From Fulvia fulva (Eukaryota > Ascomycota > Dothideomycetes > Mycosphaerellales > Mycosphaerellaceae), in contig NC_063023.1 of assembly GCF_020509005.1 (NCBI RefSeq), forward strand, positions 1,550,001 to 1,614,000: DNA of 64,000 bases, read 5' to 3'. Below the pieces are notes generated by a model that was not told where the DNA came from, did no database searches, and worked only from the letters and a program-made list of their open reading frames with translations. Position numbers and translations under genes: made by a program. Of this stretch, positions 10,601 to 20,888 are shown in pieces (the first letter of the stretch is position 1; each line of letters starts with the position of its first letter).

Positions 10601-11539
10601 GAGGGCCACGGAGCCGCCGATCGTGTCGATCTCGTCTTTGCTCAACCTGAGAGAGAACTCACCATGCTGAAGGCCGTTCCTCTCGAAGAACACGACCTCA
10701 ATTTTGTCCTCCTTCCTCTGGATGCCGGCTAAGAGTTGGCCGCTTGGCTTCCAGCTCAGGGCACCTTCGAGGCCATCAACCGGTTCGCTGACGCTGTCCA
10801 GCTCACCTTCTCGAGAGTACACTCGGATCACTCTGCGAGCGTTGTCCAGTATGCTGTTCACAGCGACGTACTGGCCATCGCCTCTCCAGCTGATAGTGGT
10901 TCTCCCGTCCTCGAAGGTGCTTAGCTTACCTTCATCAACGTGTTCAGGTACTGTAGGATCTCGAAGAGCTTTCGCACCGCGTCCTTGGAATTGCGTCTCC
11001 CGCTTACCCCAGCCCACTGAGACATGATTCGAAACCTTGAGATCATCGCTCGAGAACGTGATGTTTGCGATTCCTTCGAAATCCCTAGTCATGAACAGGA
11101 GTGTGTCGGCCTTGGTGGCAATAGAAAGTAGCTCCTCGTCAGGACTCCATGACGCCGCCGCAATACCAGCATCCACCGAACCAACAATCTCAATCTGATC
11201 TTCACCGTCTTGAGCGTCTTCGCGCACGATGATGATGTCTCCTCCTTCCAGGACCAGACATATCATGCCGCTTTCCTGTAGGCAATGTATGTTTAGAATG
11301 CGGTCCACTGCGAGATCCGGGTTCGGAGATGGTGCGTCCCAAGAAGTGATGTTGTAAGCTTGGTCCGGACTGTACGCATCGTTGGGGAGTCGTTTGAGTG
11401 TGATGGCCGGGTCTGACTCTGATGGACCAAAAGCACATATGAGTCCTGTGCCGCCCCATGCTGTTGCCGTGGGTAGGGCACCTGCGCCATCCTGACCAAA
11501 GCTGATGGCCGCGTGCTTGAGATTCCGAAGATTGCGCAT
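7634..11539 (-). CDS. ELP1: Elongator complex subunit 1 (IKI3 family)
   Basis: A single uninterrupted exon of 1,301 codons, close to the usual 1,300-1,350 residues of the family. Elp1 is the scaffold of the Elongator complex, which modifies wobble uridines of tRNAs (mcm5/ncm5) in the cytoplasm. The N-terminal half looks like the two WD40 propellers of IKI3 proteins (for example SFGQDGAGALPTATAW, ISWRGDGQYVAVNSI, LSWKPSGQLLAGIQR). The C-terminal half is an alpha-solenoid (NRDYKRAFSICRTQRVDMN, YLDARNRYKEAGIAFEY). Around residues 1160-1195 lies the very basic NRRREERKRARGKKGT stretch followed by YEEEYLV, the conserved tRNA-binding and dimerisation region. The ATG at 11539 is the first in frame and precedes MRNLRNLKHAAI, the usual family start. 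Function is by family, not tested. Confidence 0.95.
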   Translation of the reverse strand: MRNLRNLKHAAISFGQDGAGALPTATAWGGTGLICAFGPSESDPAITLKRLPNDAYSPDQAYNITSWDAPSPNPDLAVDRILNIHCLQESGMICLVLEGGDIIIVREDAQDGEDQIEIVGSVDAGIAAASWSPDEELLSIATKADTLLFMTRDFEGIANITFSSDDLKVSNHVSVGWGKRETQFQGRGAKALRDPTVPEHVDEGKLSTFEDGRTTISWRGDGQYVAVNSILDNARRVIRVYSREGELDSVSEPVDGLEGALSWKPSGQLLAGIQRKEDKIEVVFFERNGLQHGEFSLRLSKDEIDTIGGSVALDWNNDSSVLAVSLKDRVQLWIMGNYHYYLKQEIQLDTALHGAVNTTWHSEKPLRLACFADLSLRMLDYTFEVARGSVVPPYDLGIVAVIDGRKLKVTPLRTANVPPPMALDEIDLVSEAIDVAINKTGTKIAVLHNNQVTLWSCDYASKPVKRAGTTLTSSTELNMERVVHRQIAFGEEDDITVVSASVNASGARLTRLSGSRGRSVDDVETTTLLCPCTDHDRTIAQDASGAVTDLSVAPGRSVGKLPTVCTSVEVWTHEGVDIVFGLTAGGMLHVQSEAHALKIPGCTSFVATASHLVYTTSQHLLKFIHLHGGQLEVPPDEPEKDERCRNIERGAKLITVMPSAYSLVLQMPRGNLETIYPRALVLAGIRHAIGNRDYKRAFSICRTQRVDMNILHDYTPQQFMNDIPLFIKQVKKIEYIDLFLSSLSDEDVTQTIYKETMPVADDDSGIAMNGATNGDAPVLALSNPPKMNKICDAFLEVLSGHESTYLQCIVTAHVSKNPPDLEAGLSLVAQLRKQGKQEQPEQAVEHICFLADVNQLYNTALGIYDLDVTLLVAQQSQKDPREYLPYLQQLQDMEPLRQRHAIDNDLKRYSKALKHLHELNEFEEVKAYAAKHDLYSAAIELYRYDNTRLTELMRLYGNYLDARNRYKEAGIAFEYIQDYGLAYEAYRACSMWRECLACAGLTDMSDEKMSGLASDLAESLEEAKDYVSAATIYLDHLHDLDTAVRLLCRGYQFADAIRHISLQRRPELLKDLVDPGLIEASAIMTEMLAEMKTQLQNQVPRLRELRQKKAENPMAFLDGGGDDDNMPDDISLAPTNTTTAGTFMTRYTNRSMGTLATDVTRKTSKNRRREERKRARGKKGTVYEEEYLVNSIARLIERLNATGDDTSRLVEGLMRRTMRERALAVDKAFQDVVESCGACMDEVFMTHAAQPAHTGTQESAEEPHRPWGGQGVLFDALSASHQKKEAPLLKAFERLSLLEKS

Positions 11540-12037
11540 GATGAAGGCTCAGCGGTCACATGCACTCAGACTGCAGCACTTAGGAGGAAATGTCTCTCGA
11601 GTTGGACGGCATTTAATGCTAGCGAGTCATGGATGGCAGTGCGGCAGAATAGTAGGCGCGAATCCCTATCGAGCTACCGTATATCAGGCTCAACCACTTG
11701 CGAGCAGGAGATGGTGATACATGTGTAGCTGTGTTTGCACAAGACAATACTTGAGTCGTTCTTGAAGTCTATGAGGTTCACGGTTTTTATGTACAGTTTC
11801 TCGCTAAGCGGCTTTGACTCCGATCGATTTGCGCCAATCAGAGCGTGCACAGGTCATGGAGTGCATGGCTTTGGAGCATTGTAGCAGTACTCTGCTGTAG
11901 TGAAGGACTCATGCATTGTTACAACATATGAAACGAGCTCTCCCATACTCTGTCTATGCCATCGCTCTATGCTCGTGCCCTGCTGTGTCACCCATAGTCT
12001 TGTGATGTCTCAGGGCCTCCTTCCCTGCTCACGCCAT
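11540..12037. other. Intergenic region upstream of ELP1
   Basis: Should contain the ELP1 promoter and the COX8 3' end, both genes reading leftwards. No coding signal or repeat was seen. Confidence 0.6.
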
Positions 12038-12387
12038 CTATTGGTTCTTCATTGTTTGCCAGACTGCATCTTGTATCAGCTCCGAGTTCTTCTGATGTCA
12101 AATATAACACCCTTCGCTTACCTGCAATGCCAAATGGCGCAGAGAAACCAACGACTGTGTCCAGGTTAGTGCCCAACCTCTTGCCTGTTTCTCGGTCTAT
12201 GTGTATACGCACGCATGAAGCCCCAGTATCTCAGGTAAAAGAATCGCGTGAGTGGGTTGAATGGAATGTTGCTTCGTGGACCTTCTGGGTAGTGGTATGG
12301 TGATCCGAGCTGCTGGCGGGTGGTAGAGAAGCCGCGGCGAGCGATGGCCTGGGTTGGGAAGCGGGCGGCGGCGGTTCGGGCGAACAT
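12038..12387 (-). CDS. COX8: Cytochrome c oxidase subunit 8 (COX7C family), mitochondrial
   Basis: Three small exons, 12387-12213, 12154-12122 and 12063-12038, join in phase to 77 residues. The middle exon is only 33 bp and the last 26 bp, so open-frame searches miss the C-terminus. The protein has a mitochondrial presequence (MFARTAAARFPTQAIARRGF), the family motif SPYHYPEGPRSNIPFNPLTR, one membrane helix (FMLVGFSAPFGIAVW) and the short tail QTMKNQ. Yeast Cox8/mammalian COX7C is a single-span accessory subunit of complex IV in the inner mitochondrial membrane. Introns are 58 bp (12155-12212, with a CTAAC branch site) and 57 bp (12065-12121 or one base off). An upstream in-frame ATG at 12516 exists, but the presequence starts at 12387. 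Confidence 0.9.
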
Positions 12388-12470
12388 CTTGATCGTGTCA
12401 GTGGTGATATAGAGAGCGTAGTCGGTCGTTCGTACTTTGATGTGTGGCTCGGAGAAGGGACTGAGGTGCA

Positions 12471-13497
12471 ATGGGACTCTGTACAACTCAGGATGATGCT
12501 GTCGCGAGAGGTTCAAGCTCGCGGAAGCTGCCGGTGCTTGGCCAGATCGGCAAGAGTCGCGAGCGCGACTTCCTCAACGTTGCTCTTCTACATCACAGCA
12601 CTGAAGTTCGAAACATCACTGCCTCTGTCTGCACATGTTGCACATTGACATCATCAGACGAAAATGGGTATAGAGACCGTCACAAGTTCAAACGTGACAA
12701 GTTCAAAAGTGGTCAGCTCCATGACATCTGCATCAGTAAGATTCGCGCATTGACAGACTCTAGTTCAAAGAATAGCAACTTCACATACTCCAATACCTTC
12801 TTCAACAAATTCAACATCGGAGAGACTGAGCCACCGAGATCATGCGTCCCCGTAGAAGTGAGCCCGCTTCTCTGGTGGCACTTCCCATGGGGGTGAAGCG
12901 TCCTCGCCCATAGAAGATTCCTGTTCTGGAGAACCCCAGCAACCAAACTGCTTCACGGCTTCTCTCTCTTACGCCCGAGCTCCGTAACAATATCTACGAG
13001 CTCTGTTTCGACGAGATTCGCAACATACCACCCAATCACAAAGTCAACACGAAGAGGCTGATTCCGGCACCGGGTCTCTTGCTGGTCTGCAAACAAATCT
13101 ATGCGGAAGCACTCAAGATTTTTACTACAATAAGACCGAGTTTCATTGCGCCACCGCGAATCAGATCGTCCAGTTCATCCGCAAAGTCGGCATTACAGGT
13201 GAACATGGCGGCGACCTGACTTGCGTTGCACTATCGCGTTCCACATTCGTGAGCCACTCACCAAGCATGGGTATCATGAGGTCCACCCCTAAGCAGAGGG
13301 CGAACATAGAGTTCAGGAAGCTGATTACAATGCTCGGCAAGGACAATATCGTGGAGAGAGCCAGTCTAAAGCCTGGGACTGTAGTCCTGAAGTATCGAGA
13401 GGGCTATGCGGAAGACTACCAAAGCTGGGATACTCTGCCATCGTTCGAGACCAGAACATTGGAAGAAGTAGCAGAGGGGCCAGCAGATGAGTATTGA
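12471..13497 (+). pseudogene. 2EXR/DUF7730-like protein with a 1-nt frameshift
   Basis: An open frame from ATG 12471 ends at a GTGAGC donor (after 12843-12857, intron to the CCATAG acceptor at 12913) and continues with KIPVLENPSNQTASRLLSLT, then the family signature TPELRNNIYELCFDEI and LLLVCKQIYAEALKIF. At the T5 run 13119-13123 the frame fails. In the next frame the expected YYNKTEFHCATANQIVQFI follows at once and stays open to the stop at 13497 (ending EEVAEGPADEY). One missing T explains this exactly; compare LKIFYHENDF in the intact relative at 3809-4586. The start is uncertain because the N-terminal part has no family match. Function of the family is unknown. It is either a decayed gene or a homopolymer sequencing error. 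Confidence 0.7.
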
Positions 13498-13953
13498 AGA
13501 CCAAGACAATGTGCTTCGCATTTGATGTCGCCTGCTGAGACAACGGAGATGCTGGGCGCGAGTTGCTCTTCGATGATGAGCTTTAGCCAGGGCATTGGGG
13601 AGCATGGCTTCAAGATCCGACGGAAGCAGGTCGGATTGGTTCATATGGCAGGCTGCCAGTGTAGCAACATCAAGGAATTGAAGCGACATCGGCTTTCATG
13701 CGAGAACTCGATGATTTCTTCACTACATCATGCCAAAGTCGCTTGCTCGCTCGCTTGCTCACTTGCTCATCAGAGGCCGTTGATTGCTAACCATACCATC
13801 GGGAAAAGTCTGAGCACTTCAGACCTCCATCCCCTCCCAAAACGCCGCTTGCCTCAATGCAAGTCTTATACTGCAGTATCATCACAGCGTAGCGCACAGC
13901 GCGAGGTGTAAAGTAATATTATACAACTCACTGGCGCCAGCGCCAAAGTGAGC
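13498..13953. other. Convergent intergenic region with a hairpin
   Basis: Between the 3' ends of two convergent genes. Imperfect GCTC/GCTT repeats lie at about 13740-13768. At about 13929-13953 CTCACT GGCGC is followed by GCGCC and AGTGAG, a stem of about 11 bp just beyond the 13954 gene's stop codon. Confidence 0.5.
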
Positions 13954-14625
13954 TCAGGCCGTGCCAACCTTCTTCAAACCCATCATATCATCAACCATGT
14001 CTCCCCAAATCTGCTTCATCATGCTGGCCTGCTGCTCCACTGGGATCGACATCCTGCGCAGATTGGCGGCTACCTTATCGGCCATTGCGTGGAAGTCGAT
14101 GTTCATGGCGTGGCCGTCGTGAGATTCGGCCATGGGGAGGTAGACGGCGTCTGCGGACATGACGCTGATTTCGGGTTTCATTACGACCTTGAAGATGTGA
14201 GTGGGGTGTAGGAGGGTGACTTTGGTGGATCTTGTACTTACAGTCTCTTCTGGCTCAGCATAGCTAATAGCCTGAGCACTCACCGTCGGGAGAATCGGGA
14301 CGCGGACATGGGCGTAGATGTCGATGTTCTCCGGCGCCATGATGTCTGGGAGGTAGGCAAAGTCCATCGTGCTCGTGTCGTGGTTGGCCTTCATCTCGCG
14401 GGAAGTGTTGAAGTGCCTGACCTTGGAAGTTTCCTTCAGCTGCTCAACGACGGGACGCTTTTCAGCGGTCTCTGTGCGAAGGCTGGTCATGTCGCGAGGG
14501 AGCTCTCGGCTCAAGATCGGGGAGGCATAGGTAGCTGGGCCAGTCATGGAGAGGTGTCGAACTTGGCGGCTGCCGCGGGCCAGGTTTCGGAGGGCGAAGA
14601 GTTGGGTAGCTCTAGGTGCTGCCAT
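13954..14625 (-). CDS. Conserved hypothetical protein, probably mitochondrial
   Basis: The frame is open from 14844, but the ATG at 14625 (MAAPRATQLFALRNLARGSR) gives a typical Arg-rich, acid-free mitochondrial presequence and is the chosen start. The middle contains DFAYLPDIMAPENIDIYAHV and RVPILP, a motif I associate with uncharacterised fungal proteins; the C-terminus is MMKQIWGDMVDDMMGLKKVG. A stretch of 54 bp in the middle (about 14191-14244) starts GTAAGT and ends TTCAAG. It is a multiple of three without a stop, so it could be a phase-0 intron joining EPEET to VVMKPEIS; both readings are open. No known domain; function unknown. Confidence 0.6.
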   Translation of the reverse strand: MAAPRATQLFALRNLARGSRQVRHLSMTGPATYASPILSRELPRDMTSLRTETAEKRPVVEQLKETSKVRHFNTSREMKANHDTSTMDFAYLPDIMAPENIDIYAHVRVPILPTVSAQAISYAEPEETVSTRSTKVTLLHPTHIFKVVMKPEISVMSADAVYLPMAESHDGHAMNIDFHAMADKVAANLRRMSIPVEQQASMMKQIWGDMVDDMMGLKKVGTA

Positions 14626-17219
14626 TCTTTGATAGGTTGTTTCGTAGGTATTGCCGGACCAAGGCAACAGGTAGCACTCGTGTGCTTCGGGAGGTTCTTG
14701 TTGAGCGGGTGAAGTGCGAAGAGGAAGTGACGACTTGCAGCGACGGTAGGTAGGAAGTGACAGTGAGGTGAGATGAGGTGAGTTGAGCTTCGCGGACGCA
14801 AGGACGGGAGCAGCCAGGACAGCTGCTGTACTTATCTGAGCCATGCGGTACTTGGAGCGACACGCACACGGGTGCTACCAATCAGCTGCAGTGAGGCTGA
14901 TTCATTCCCTATCTGCCCCGATGTGGTACAGCGAACCCTGTGCAGCTTCAATGCACCGTTGGACCGCTCAACGCACCCTGTGCACCATCACGCACACCAC
15001 CACTCGGCGGTTGAGCCGGCGTGGACGACGTTGCGCGCCGCTCGTTCCCCGACAGCATTGGACAGGGCACCACTTCACCGCTGTTGTTCCAGAAGGAATG
15101 CAATACGCGTGTCTCATGCCATGTAATCGTAAGATGATACTCGAGCTCTGCCTTCTTTCCCCCGCAATCTTCACTTCACGATCGGCGGCTTCAACTGCGA
15201 TGCTTGTTTTTGCCTCGATGCCAGCTTCTACACTTCATCGATGCAGCCTATAAAGACACCTCGTGATACAATACGTTCGTAGCCATCACTGAGATCTAGC
15301 GACGATGACATTCGGAGTCCGTAGTCTGCAGACGTCAATCAAAGCCACAGCAGTGGGAAATGCTATGTTTGTCCGAGACCCGATAAGCACGTTCGTGGTC
15401 CGTTCTCCCGGCGTTGGCATCGTTCTCGTTTTCGAGTTCGAAGAGGCCACATTTTCAAAAGACCGTGACGAGAGATATCGCGACAATGTGGAACGATGAG
15501 ATGATTGCGACGCTGTTGACAGTGGATCTGCGGCACGATAAAGCGGCAGACGAAACATCAAAGCACGTTGTTCGCACGGGCAAACACCTCACCCAAAGCT
15601 TGGCCTGCAGGTGAGCAGGAACGCGTCTTGGGAGGGCATTCGGCGAATCAGGTATATCATGATCACCGCGCCTACTGCACAATGTTCATGACCGCTGCGA
15701 GACGCCGTGCGAGAGGAACGTGGGTGCAGTGACCAGCATGCACTCCTGGCCTTTCGTGGCTTTGAAGATCGAAAGACACACGATTATCAGCAGCAAGCCA
15801 CCACCGATGTCCTTCGCGAGGAAAGTTTCAATGCTGCAGAAGGACGCTGCGGCTGACCTACCGAGAAGTTGCATGCCATCGGGTTGCCTCCCGCTGCGAT
15901 GGACGACGAAGGCAGCCTTCCCATACCGACTCCATGACGAGCGGATATTGCGGATCTGGCCCTCGACAGCCGATGCTGACTTCACTCGCAGTCGCGCTAT
16001 GTTCGTGATGGGCCAGTGGCTTTGGTATCGCGATGAGAGCATAATTGACGTCGAACACCCACATGTGCTCCCAGCTTTACCCAAGACACCGTGGCGTATG
16101 GATCTTTAGACCTCAGAAAAGTTAAAGGGTCCAGATTCCGTTCAGCAAGTCTACCACGAGATTGCGGACATTGTAGAATTCCTCTGCGCCTTCGCAACTG
16201 TTGATGTGGGCATGCTGCCGGCATATTTCTTGCACGAAGTGTAAGTATCGTGAGACAGAGTAACCGCTGACATGACCACCGCTGCACGCAGATAGCAAGA
16301 AGTATTCCGGGCTCTCAGTCTGAGATAGGTGTGGCTGACACGAAATGAGTTTCGTCACATGGAAGAGAGACAGGAGACAGGATCGCTCTGATCAACGCGC
16401 GCAACAGCAAAGGTGTTGATGATATGAGCGGCCGCGCAACAACCCTAGCGCTCTGCACGTTCACTTTGTAGCATTCCTCCTCCTTCGTAACCTGGTTTGA
16501 AAGGCATTGTTCTCCAGGGAGGTGGCGGACGGTACTGATAAAGCTGATAACACTGTGCGGATCTCAACAATGTGCGGACCAAGTCGCAGCGCAGGTATTG
16601 AGCTTCAGCTTCGCATTGGCTTTCGAGACATCGTCAGAACATTCGATGGGACCAGATGACCAGTCATTGGCAGGCACTACACCAATTACAGATGCCTTGA
16701 TGAATGAAGAACATCAATCCGTACAACCCACATTGCAAATGGAGCTTTCCAGGACCCCAAGGTGGGACGATCAGCACCAGGGCACTATGCCACATCGAAG
16801 TGAGCTTGCAGATGGGAGCAAAGCTGATCACATGCAAGACGCAGTCAAGGGCCTCTCCCCGACTGAACACGAGGGTCGACGTTGGGCTTCATTCCGACTT
16901 CACTCAGATCGAGGATCGGGGAAGTAGGGGCAGCTCGTGGAACGAATGTGCAGATGGAAAGTCTGCATGCAAACGCTGCACCGGGAAAGGCCGTCATGAC
17001 CGTGCTTCAGGACAAACACTGCACGCCGGATTTCTTTGTGGTTCCTGGATCTTCCGCCGTGCAGTTTTTGCAACACCTCAAACCGACAGACTCAAGTCCG
17101 CTCTCAAGCACTTCATTGCACGTCGAGCCACCCACCCACAAGCGTGTGTCATAAAATTGCAGTGCTTCCACGACACGAGTAAGAGCAGTGAAAAGCAGGA
17201 ACACGACAGCGGCTTCAAG
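14626..17219. other. Long intergenic stretch without a supported gene
   Basis: About 2.6 kb between divergent genes. Minus-strand frames at 15686-16358 and plus-strand frames at 15305-15614 and 16598-17160 are short, lack family resemblance and do not join well. The region should hold the promoter of the dynamin-like gene. No repeat was seen. Confidence 0.5.
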
Positions 17220-19549
17220 ATGGCGGACGGTGATATTACTGACGGAGCAGCTGTGGTCGACGGTGTCGAGACCGTGACTGAAGCTCTAGCTACCGCATCT
17301 CTTGATGACCTTCAGAGCCAAGAGTATCGCTAGGTTCTGGATGTCGTCGACCGCCTGCGCATGGGCGGCCTCGGTTCCATACTTCCACTTCCTCAGCTCG
17401 TGGTCTGCAGCAACCAGTCTTCCGGTAAATCCTCAGTACTCGAAGCCATCACAGAGGTTCCCTTCCCGCGCAAGGAGAATCTATGCACACGCTTCGCCAC
17501 CGAGATCATCCTGCGTCGTGATCAGTCGGAGACGATCCAGACGAAGATCATCCCAGACGAGTCACGCCCAGAACATGAGAAGAACAAGCTCAAGGCGTTC
17601 CAGGAGTCCATCTCTGACTTTGAGGAGCTTCCAACGCTCATTGAGAAGGCCACAATACTCATGGGTCTTGATGCCGCTCCCGGTTGGGGAGGAGATGCGG
17701 TGCCGCGTGCTTTTTCTAGAGACGTTCTCAGCGTGGAAATCACAGGACCAAGCCGCCCACAGCTCACTCTGGTCGATCTCCCAGGCTTAATTCAATCGGC
17801 AAACGAGATGCAGTCAGATGCGGACATTGATCTTATCCACTCTCTGGTCAGTGATTACTTGGATGAGCCCCGTACTATCATGCTCGCTGTCATCTCGGCA
17901 AAGGACGACTATGCCAACCAAGCCATTCTTGCCAAGTGCAGAAAGGTAGACCCAGATGGTCACCGCACCCTCGGCATCGTGACAAAGCCAGACTACCTGA
18001 GAGCTGGTTCCGCGAACCAAGAGAACTGGATCACTCTTGCAAAGAACAAGGACATCTACTTCGAGCTGGGCGGGCACATGCTGAAGAATCGGTAAGTCTG
18101 CATCGCGCCACAAGATGTCCCCATCACTGACTATGTTGTAGTGGTGAGGATGAAGGCGCAGACAGCTTCGCCAAGCGCAATGCAGCAGAGACGGAATTTT
18201 TCAACCAGGGCAAATCCAGAGAGATTCCTGCTTCTGACAAGTGCATCTCGTCTCTTCGCACGAAGCTCGCAAAGCTTCTCTTCAGACACTTGAAGAAGGA
18301 GATCCCCAACCTCCAAGCTGATCTCAATGCGAAACACGCTGCAACCATCGCTCAGCTTGAGGCACTCGGCGAGAAGCGTGGCACCACTTCTAAGCAGAAG
18401 CGCTTCCTCATGAACATCGCGAGCTCATACCAGAACGTCGTGACCTCTGCTGTCGACGGCCACTATGAGCATGCCTTCTTCGGACCTATCCAGCCCGACA
18501 AGCTGTTCGAAGACATCAGCAACATGAAGCATCTTCGTGCCGCTATCCAGCATCTCAACTTGCAGTTCGCCAGCCAGATGCGTCAGTACGGACACAAGTT
18601 CAGAATCTGGGCAGGCGATGATGCTGCAGGCACGAACTCGAAGAAGGACCTACCGGAGCCTGAACTGATGGAGCCATACGATGAGGCCAAGTCTCTGCAG
18701 AAGGTACTCAAGCGTCAAGATGCTGTGCAGTGGGTCAAGGACATCCTCGTCCGCACTCGTGGACGTGAGCTTCCTGGAAACTTCAACCCGCTGCTCATGA
18801 GCCAGCTGTTCTGGGAGCAGTCTGAGCACTGGAATCTCCTGGCAGCGAAGCACATCGATCAAGTCAGTGATCTCTGCAGCGCTTTCGTCCGTGCTGCGAT
18901 CGAGTCTGCTCCCTTCCCAGATGTCGCGGCCCGTCTGCTCGCTCTCAAGATCAACGAGGCTCTCGACGTTCGTCGTCAACATGCTATCTTGGAGCTGCAC
19001 AAGCTCATCGAGGACAAGCAGCGACCACCAATCACGTACGACCCATCCTACACCGCCAACATTCAGGAGTCTCGCAGCCGCAAGACTGCTGCCAAGTTCG
19101 AAAAGATGATGCGTGAAGCCTCTGTCACCACTGAAGATGGCAATACCATGCTCAATCCTGAGATCATGAAGAACCAGATGAAGGAGCTGGAGAATCCCGA
19201 TATGGACCAGGTCTCCGCCGAGGACGCCTTGGACAGTCAGCTGGCGTACTACGAGGTATGCTCCCATTGCCGTCAATCCTCTTAGCTCGACACTAACAAT
19301 GTACAGGACCGAGTCAAGTACTTCATCGCAGCCGTCACCGACCAAGTCATCGAGCGTAACCTGCTCCACAACCTTGCCACCGACACTTTCTCGCCCTTGG
19401 TCGTCAACGACATGGCTGATGGCGAGATCGGATACGTTGCCGCCGAGGCTGACGAGGTTACTCATAAGCGTGACTTCCTCGAGGGCCACAAGGCAATTCT
19501 CGAGACGGGTCAAAAGGCTTTCCGGGAGGCTGTTGGATCTTACAAGTAG
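17220..19549 (+). CDS. Dynamin-like (Mx/Vps1-type) GTPase
   Basis: Exons 17220-18091, 18142-19255 and 19307-19549 give 742 codons in one frame. Dynamins are large GTPases that polymerise on membranes and remodel them. Seen are the P-loop NQSSGKSSVLEAIT (usual form GDQSSGKS; here SNQSSGKS), the FPRKENLCTRFATEIILRR segment, switch 2 LTLVDLPGLI, the TKPD motif in LGIVTKPDYL, the middle/stalk region and a short GED-like C-terminus. There is no pleckstrin or proline-rich domain, as in Mx-like proteins. A TAG at 17331-17333 lies in frame between SLDDLQSQEYR and VLDVVDRLR. It may be a nonsense change of a Gln codon, or the 3' end of a 60-bp intron starting at GTGACT (17274). Translation from the ATG at 17361 would also keep the whole G domain. 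Confidence 0.85.
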
Positions 19550-19892
19550 AGCTGCCGGGGCATGACGGGGTGTGTGATATACGATGTGTGTTGGCATACA
19601 TGCTCTTGAAGGTCTGGTTGGCTGGTAGAAGTACTGTTCAGAGTTGGTGCACAGATCTTGGTATGCCGGCACGACGTACCATCGAATAGCGTAGCTTCGG
19701 TGCGAAGAATCAAGTATGAAAACATGACGTCTTGAATATCCTCTCGCTATCCTGTCTTCGGTTATCGCACATCCACATCGTCTCGCCATTTCGTGGTATC
19801 ATCTGAGCCATCAATCCCATGGATCCCATATTCCATATTTCTACCTCCTACACCACCGTTGCTCCTTGTTCCTCCCCTCCCATCAATCGCTC
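19550..19892. other. Convergent 3' region
   Basis: Between the stop codons of the dynamin-like gene and the low-complexity protein gene. Pyrimidine-rich; no gene seen. Confidence 0.6.
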
Positions 19893-20888
19893 TCAACTCA
19901 CATACGCATTCCCCGTCAAACTCCCCAACCCCCCAAACTTCTTCCCACCCCTCGCCGCCTTCATCTCAAGATACAGCGCCGGATTTATGCCCTTCTTCTC
20001 CAACTTCTTCAGCTCTTTCTCACTGAGCTGACTGGTATCAAAATTGCTACTCGTCCACTTCCCACTACTATCCACACTCCCATTTCTCGACGTGCTGTTT
20101 TCCGATACCGTATGATGGCTGTTCCCATCCTCGCCTAATTCGGAGTTCGCGACCTCGCTGTACTGCTCTACGGTGGTGTGTTTGAGGATGGACTTTAAGG
20201 GTGTGGCCGAGGAAGAGCTGGAGGGTGGAGAGATTGTGTCTGTCGATGTAGAAGTATTGGTGCGGGTTGGTGTTTTGCGGAGGATGGATTTAAGAGGTTG
20301 TGTGGGGGCTGGTTTGGGCTGCGATGGCTTGGATGGATTGGAAGTGGGTGTTGGTTGCCGGTCTTCCCAACGGAATTGTGTTTCAGCGGAGCTGATTGTG
20401 CTGGGAGAGGGGTCCGGGAGCTCGACGATGGAGCCGGTCTCGATGCGGGTGCCTTTCGAGGTGTCGGGGAGCTCTGCTATGTGCTTTTCCGAGGCAGGAG
20501 AGTCGTCCGCGAAGAAGAGAGGCTCGTTGGGGAGGACTTCGCTGTCGGGTCTGGAGGTGTCCTGAAGTTCTGCTACGGAAGCAATCGTGCTGAGAGTATC
20601 TGTCGAGAAGCGAGGTTCGTCGGGCAGAGCTTTGCCCTCATTCGACTTGTAGAAGGTCTGTATGGCGTGGACATTGCGGTCATCGTTGTACGCCGCTTGA
20701 ATGAGCTCTTCCAAGTCTGGTCGCTTCAGATCCGATGGCCTCGCACTGTCCTTCCTCTCCTCTTGCACCACCTCCTTCTCCTCGCTTGCACCATGATTAC
20801 TGCCAATGTCCCGCCTCAGCCGGGAGAAATTCACCACCGGCTTCTTCGCTCCAGCATCTTCCTCTCTTCTCGGCGCTGTCGTCGCCAT
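19893..20888 (-). CDS. Hypothetical low-complexity fungal protein with conserved C-terminus
   Basis: Single exon; the frame is open from 21068, but the ATG at 20888 (MATTAPRREEDAGAKKP) is the better start because upstream residues look untranslated. 331 residues. The N-terminal part has RPDLEELIQAAYNDDRN followed by acidic, Ser/Pro-rich sequence with repeated ELPD/ELQD motifs. The middle carries two near-identical motifs, PLKSILRKTP and PLKSILKHTT. The last 45 residues (FDTSQLSEKELKKLEKKGIN, PALYLEMKAAR, GGLGSLTGNAYV) are the most conserved-looking part and resemble uncharacterised ascomycete proteins. Mostly disordered apart from that tail; function unknown. Confidence 0.7.
   Translation of the reverse strand: MATTAPRREEDAGAKKPVVNFSRLRRDIGSNHGASEEKEVVQEERKDSARPSDLKRPDLEELIQAAYNDDRNVHAIQTFYKSNEGKALPDEPRFSTDTLSTIASVAELQDTSRPDSEVLPNEPLFFADDSPASEKHIAELPDTSKGTRIETGSIVELPDPSPSTISSAETQFRWEDRQPTPTSNPSKPSQPKPAPTQPLKSILRKTPTRTNTSTSTDTISPPSSSSSATPLKSILKHTTVEQYSEVANSELGEDGNSHHTVSENSTSRNGSVDSSGKWTSSNFDTSQLSEKELKKLEKKGINPALYLEMKAARGGKKFGGLGSLTGNAYVS

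Noticed and set aside
15686..16358. Overlapping minus-strand frames of 68-132 codons
   Set aside because: They could not be joined into one gene and match no family I know.
18650..19789. 379-codon minus-strand frame
   Set aside because: It lies antisense to the dynamin-like gene and results from the codon bias of that gene; it has no family resemblance.
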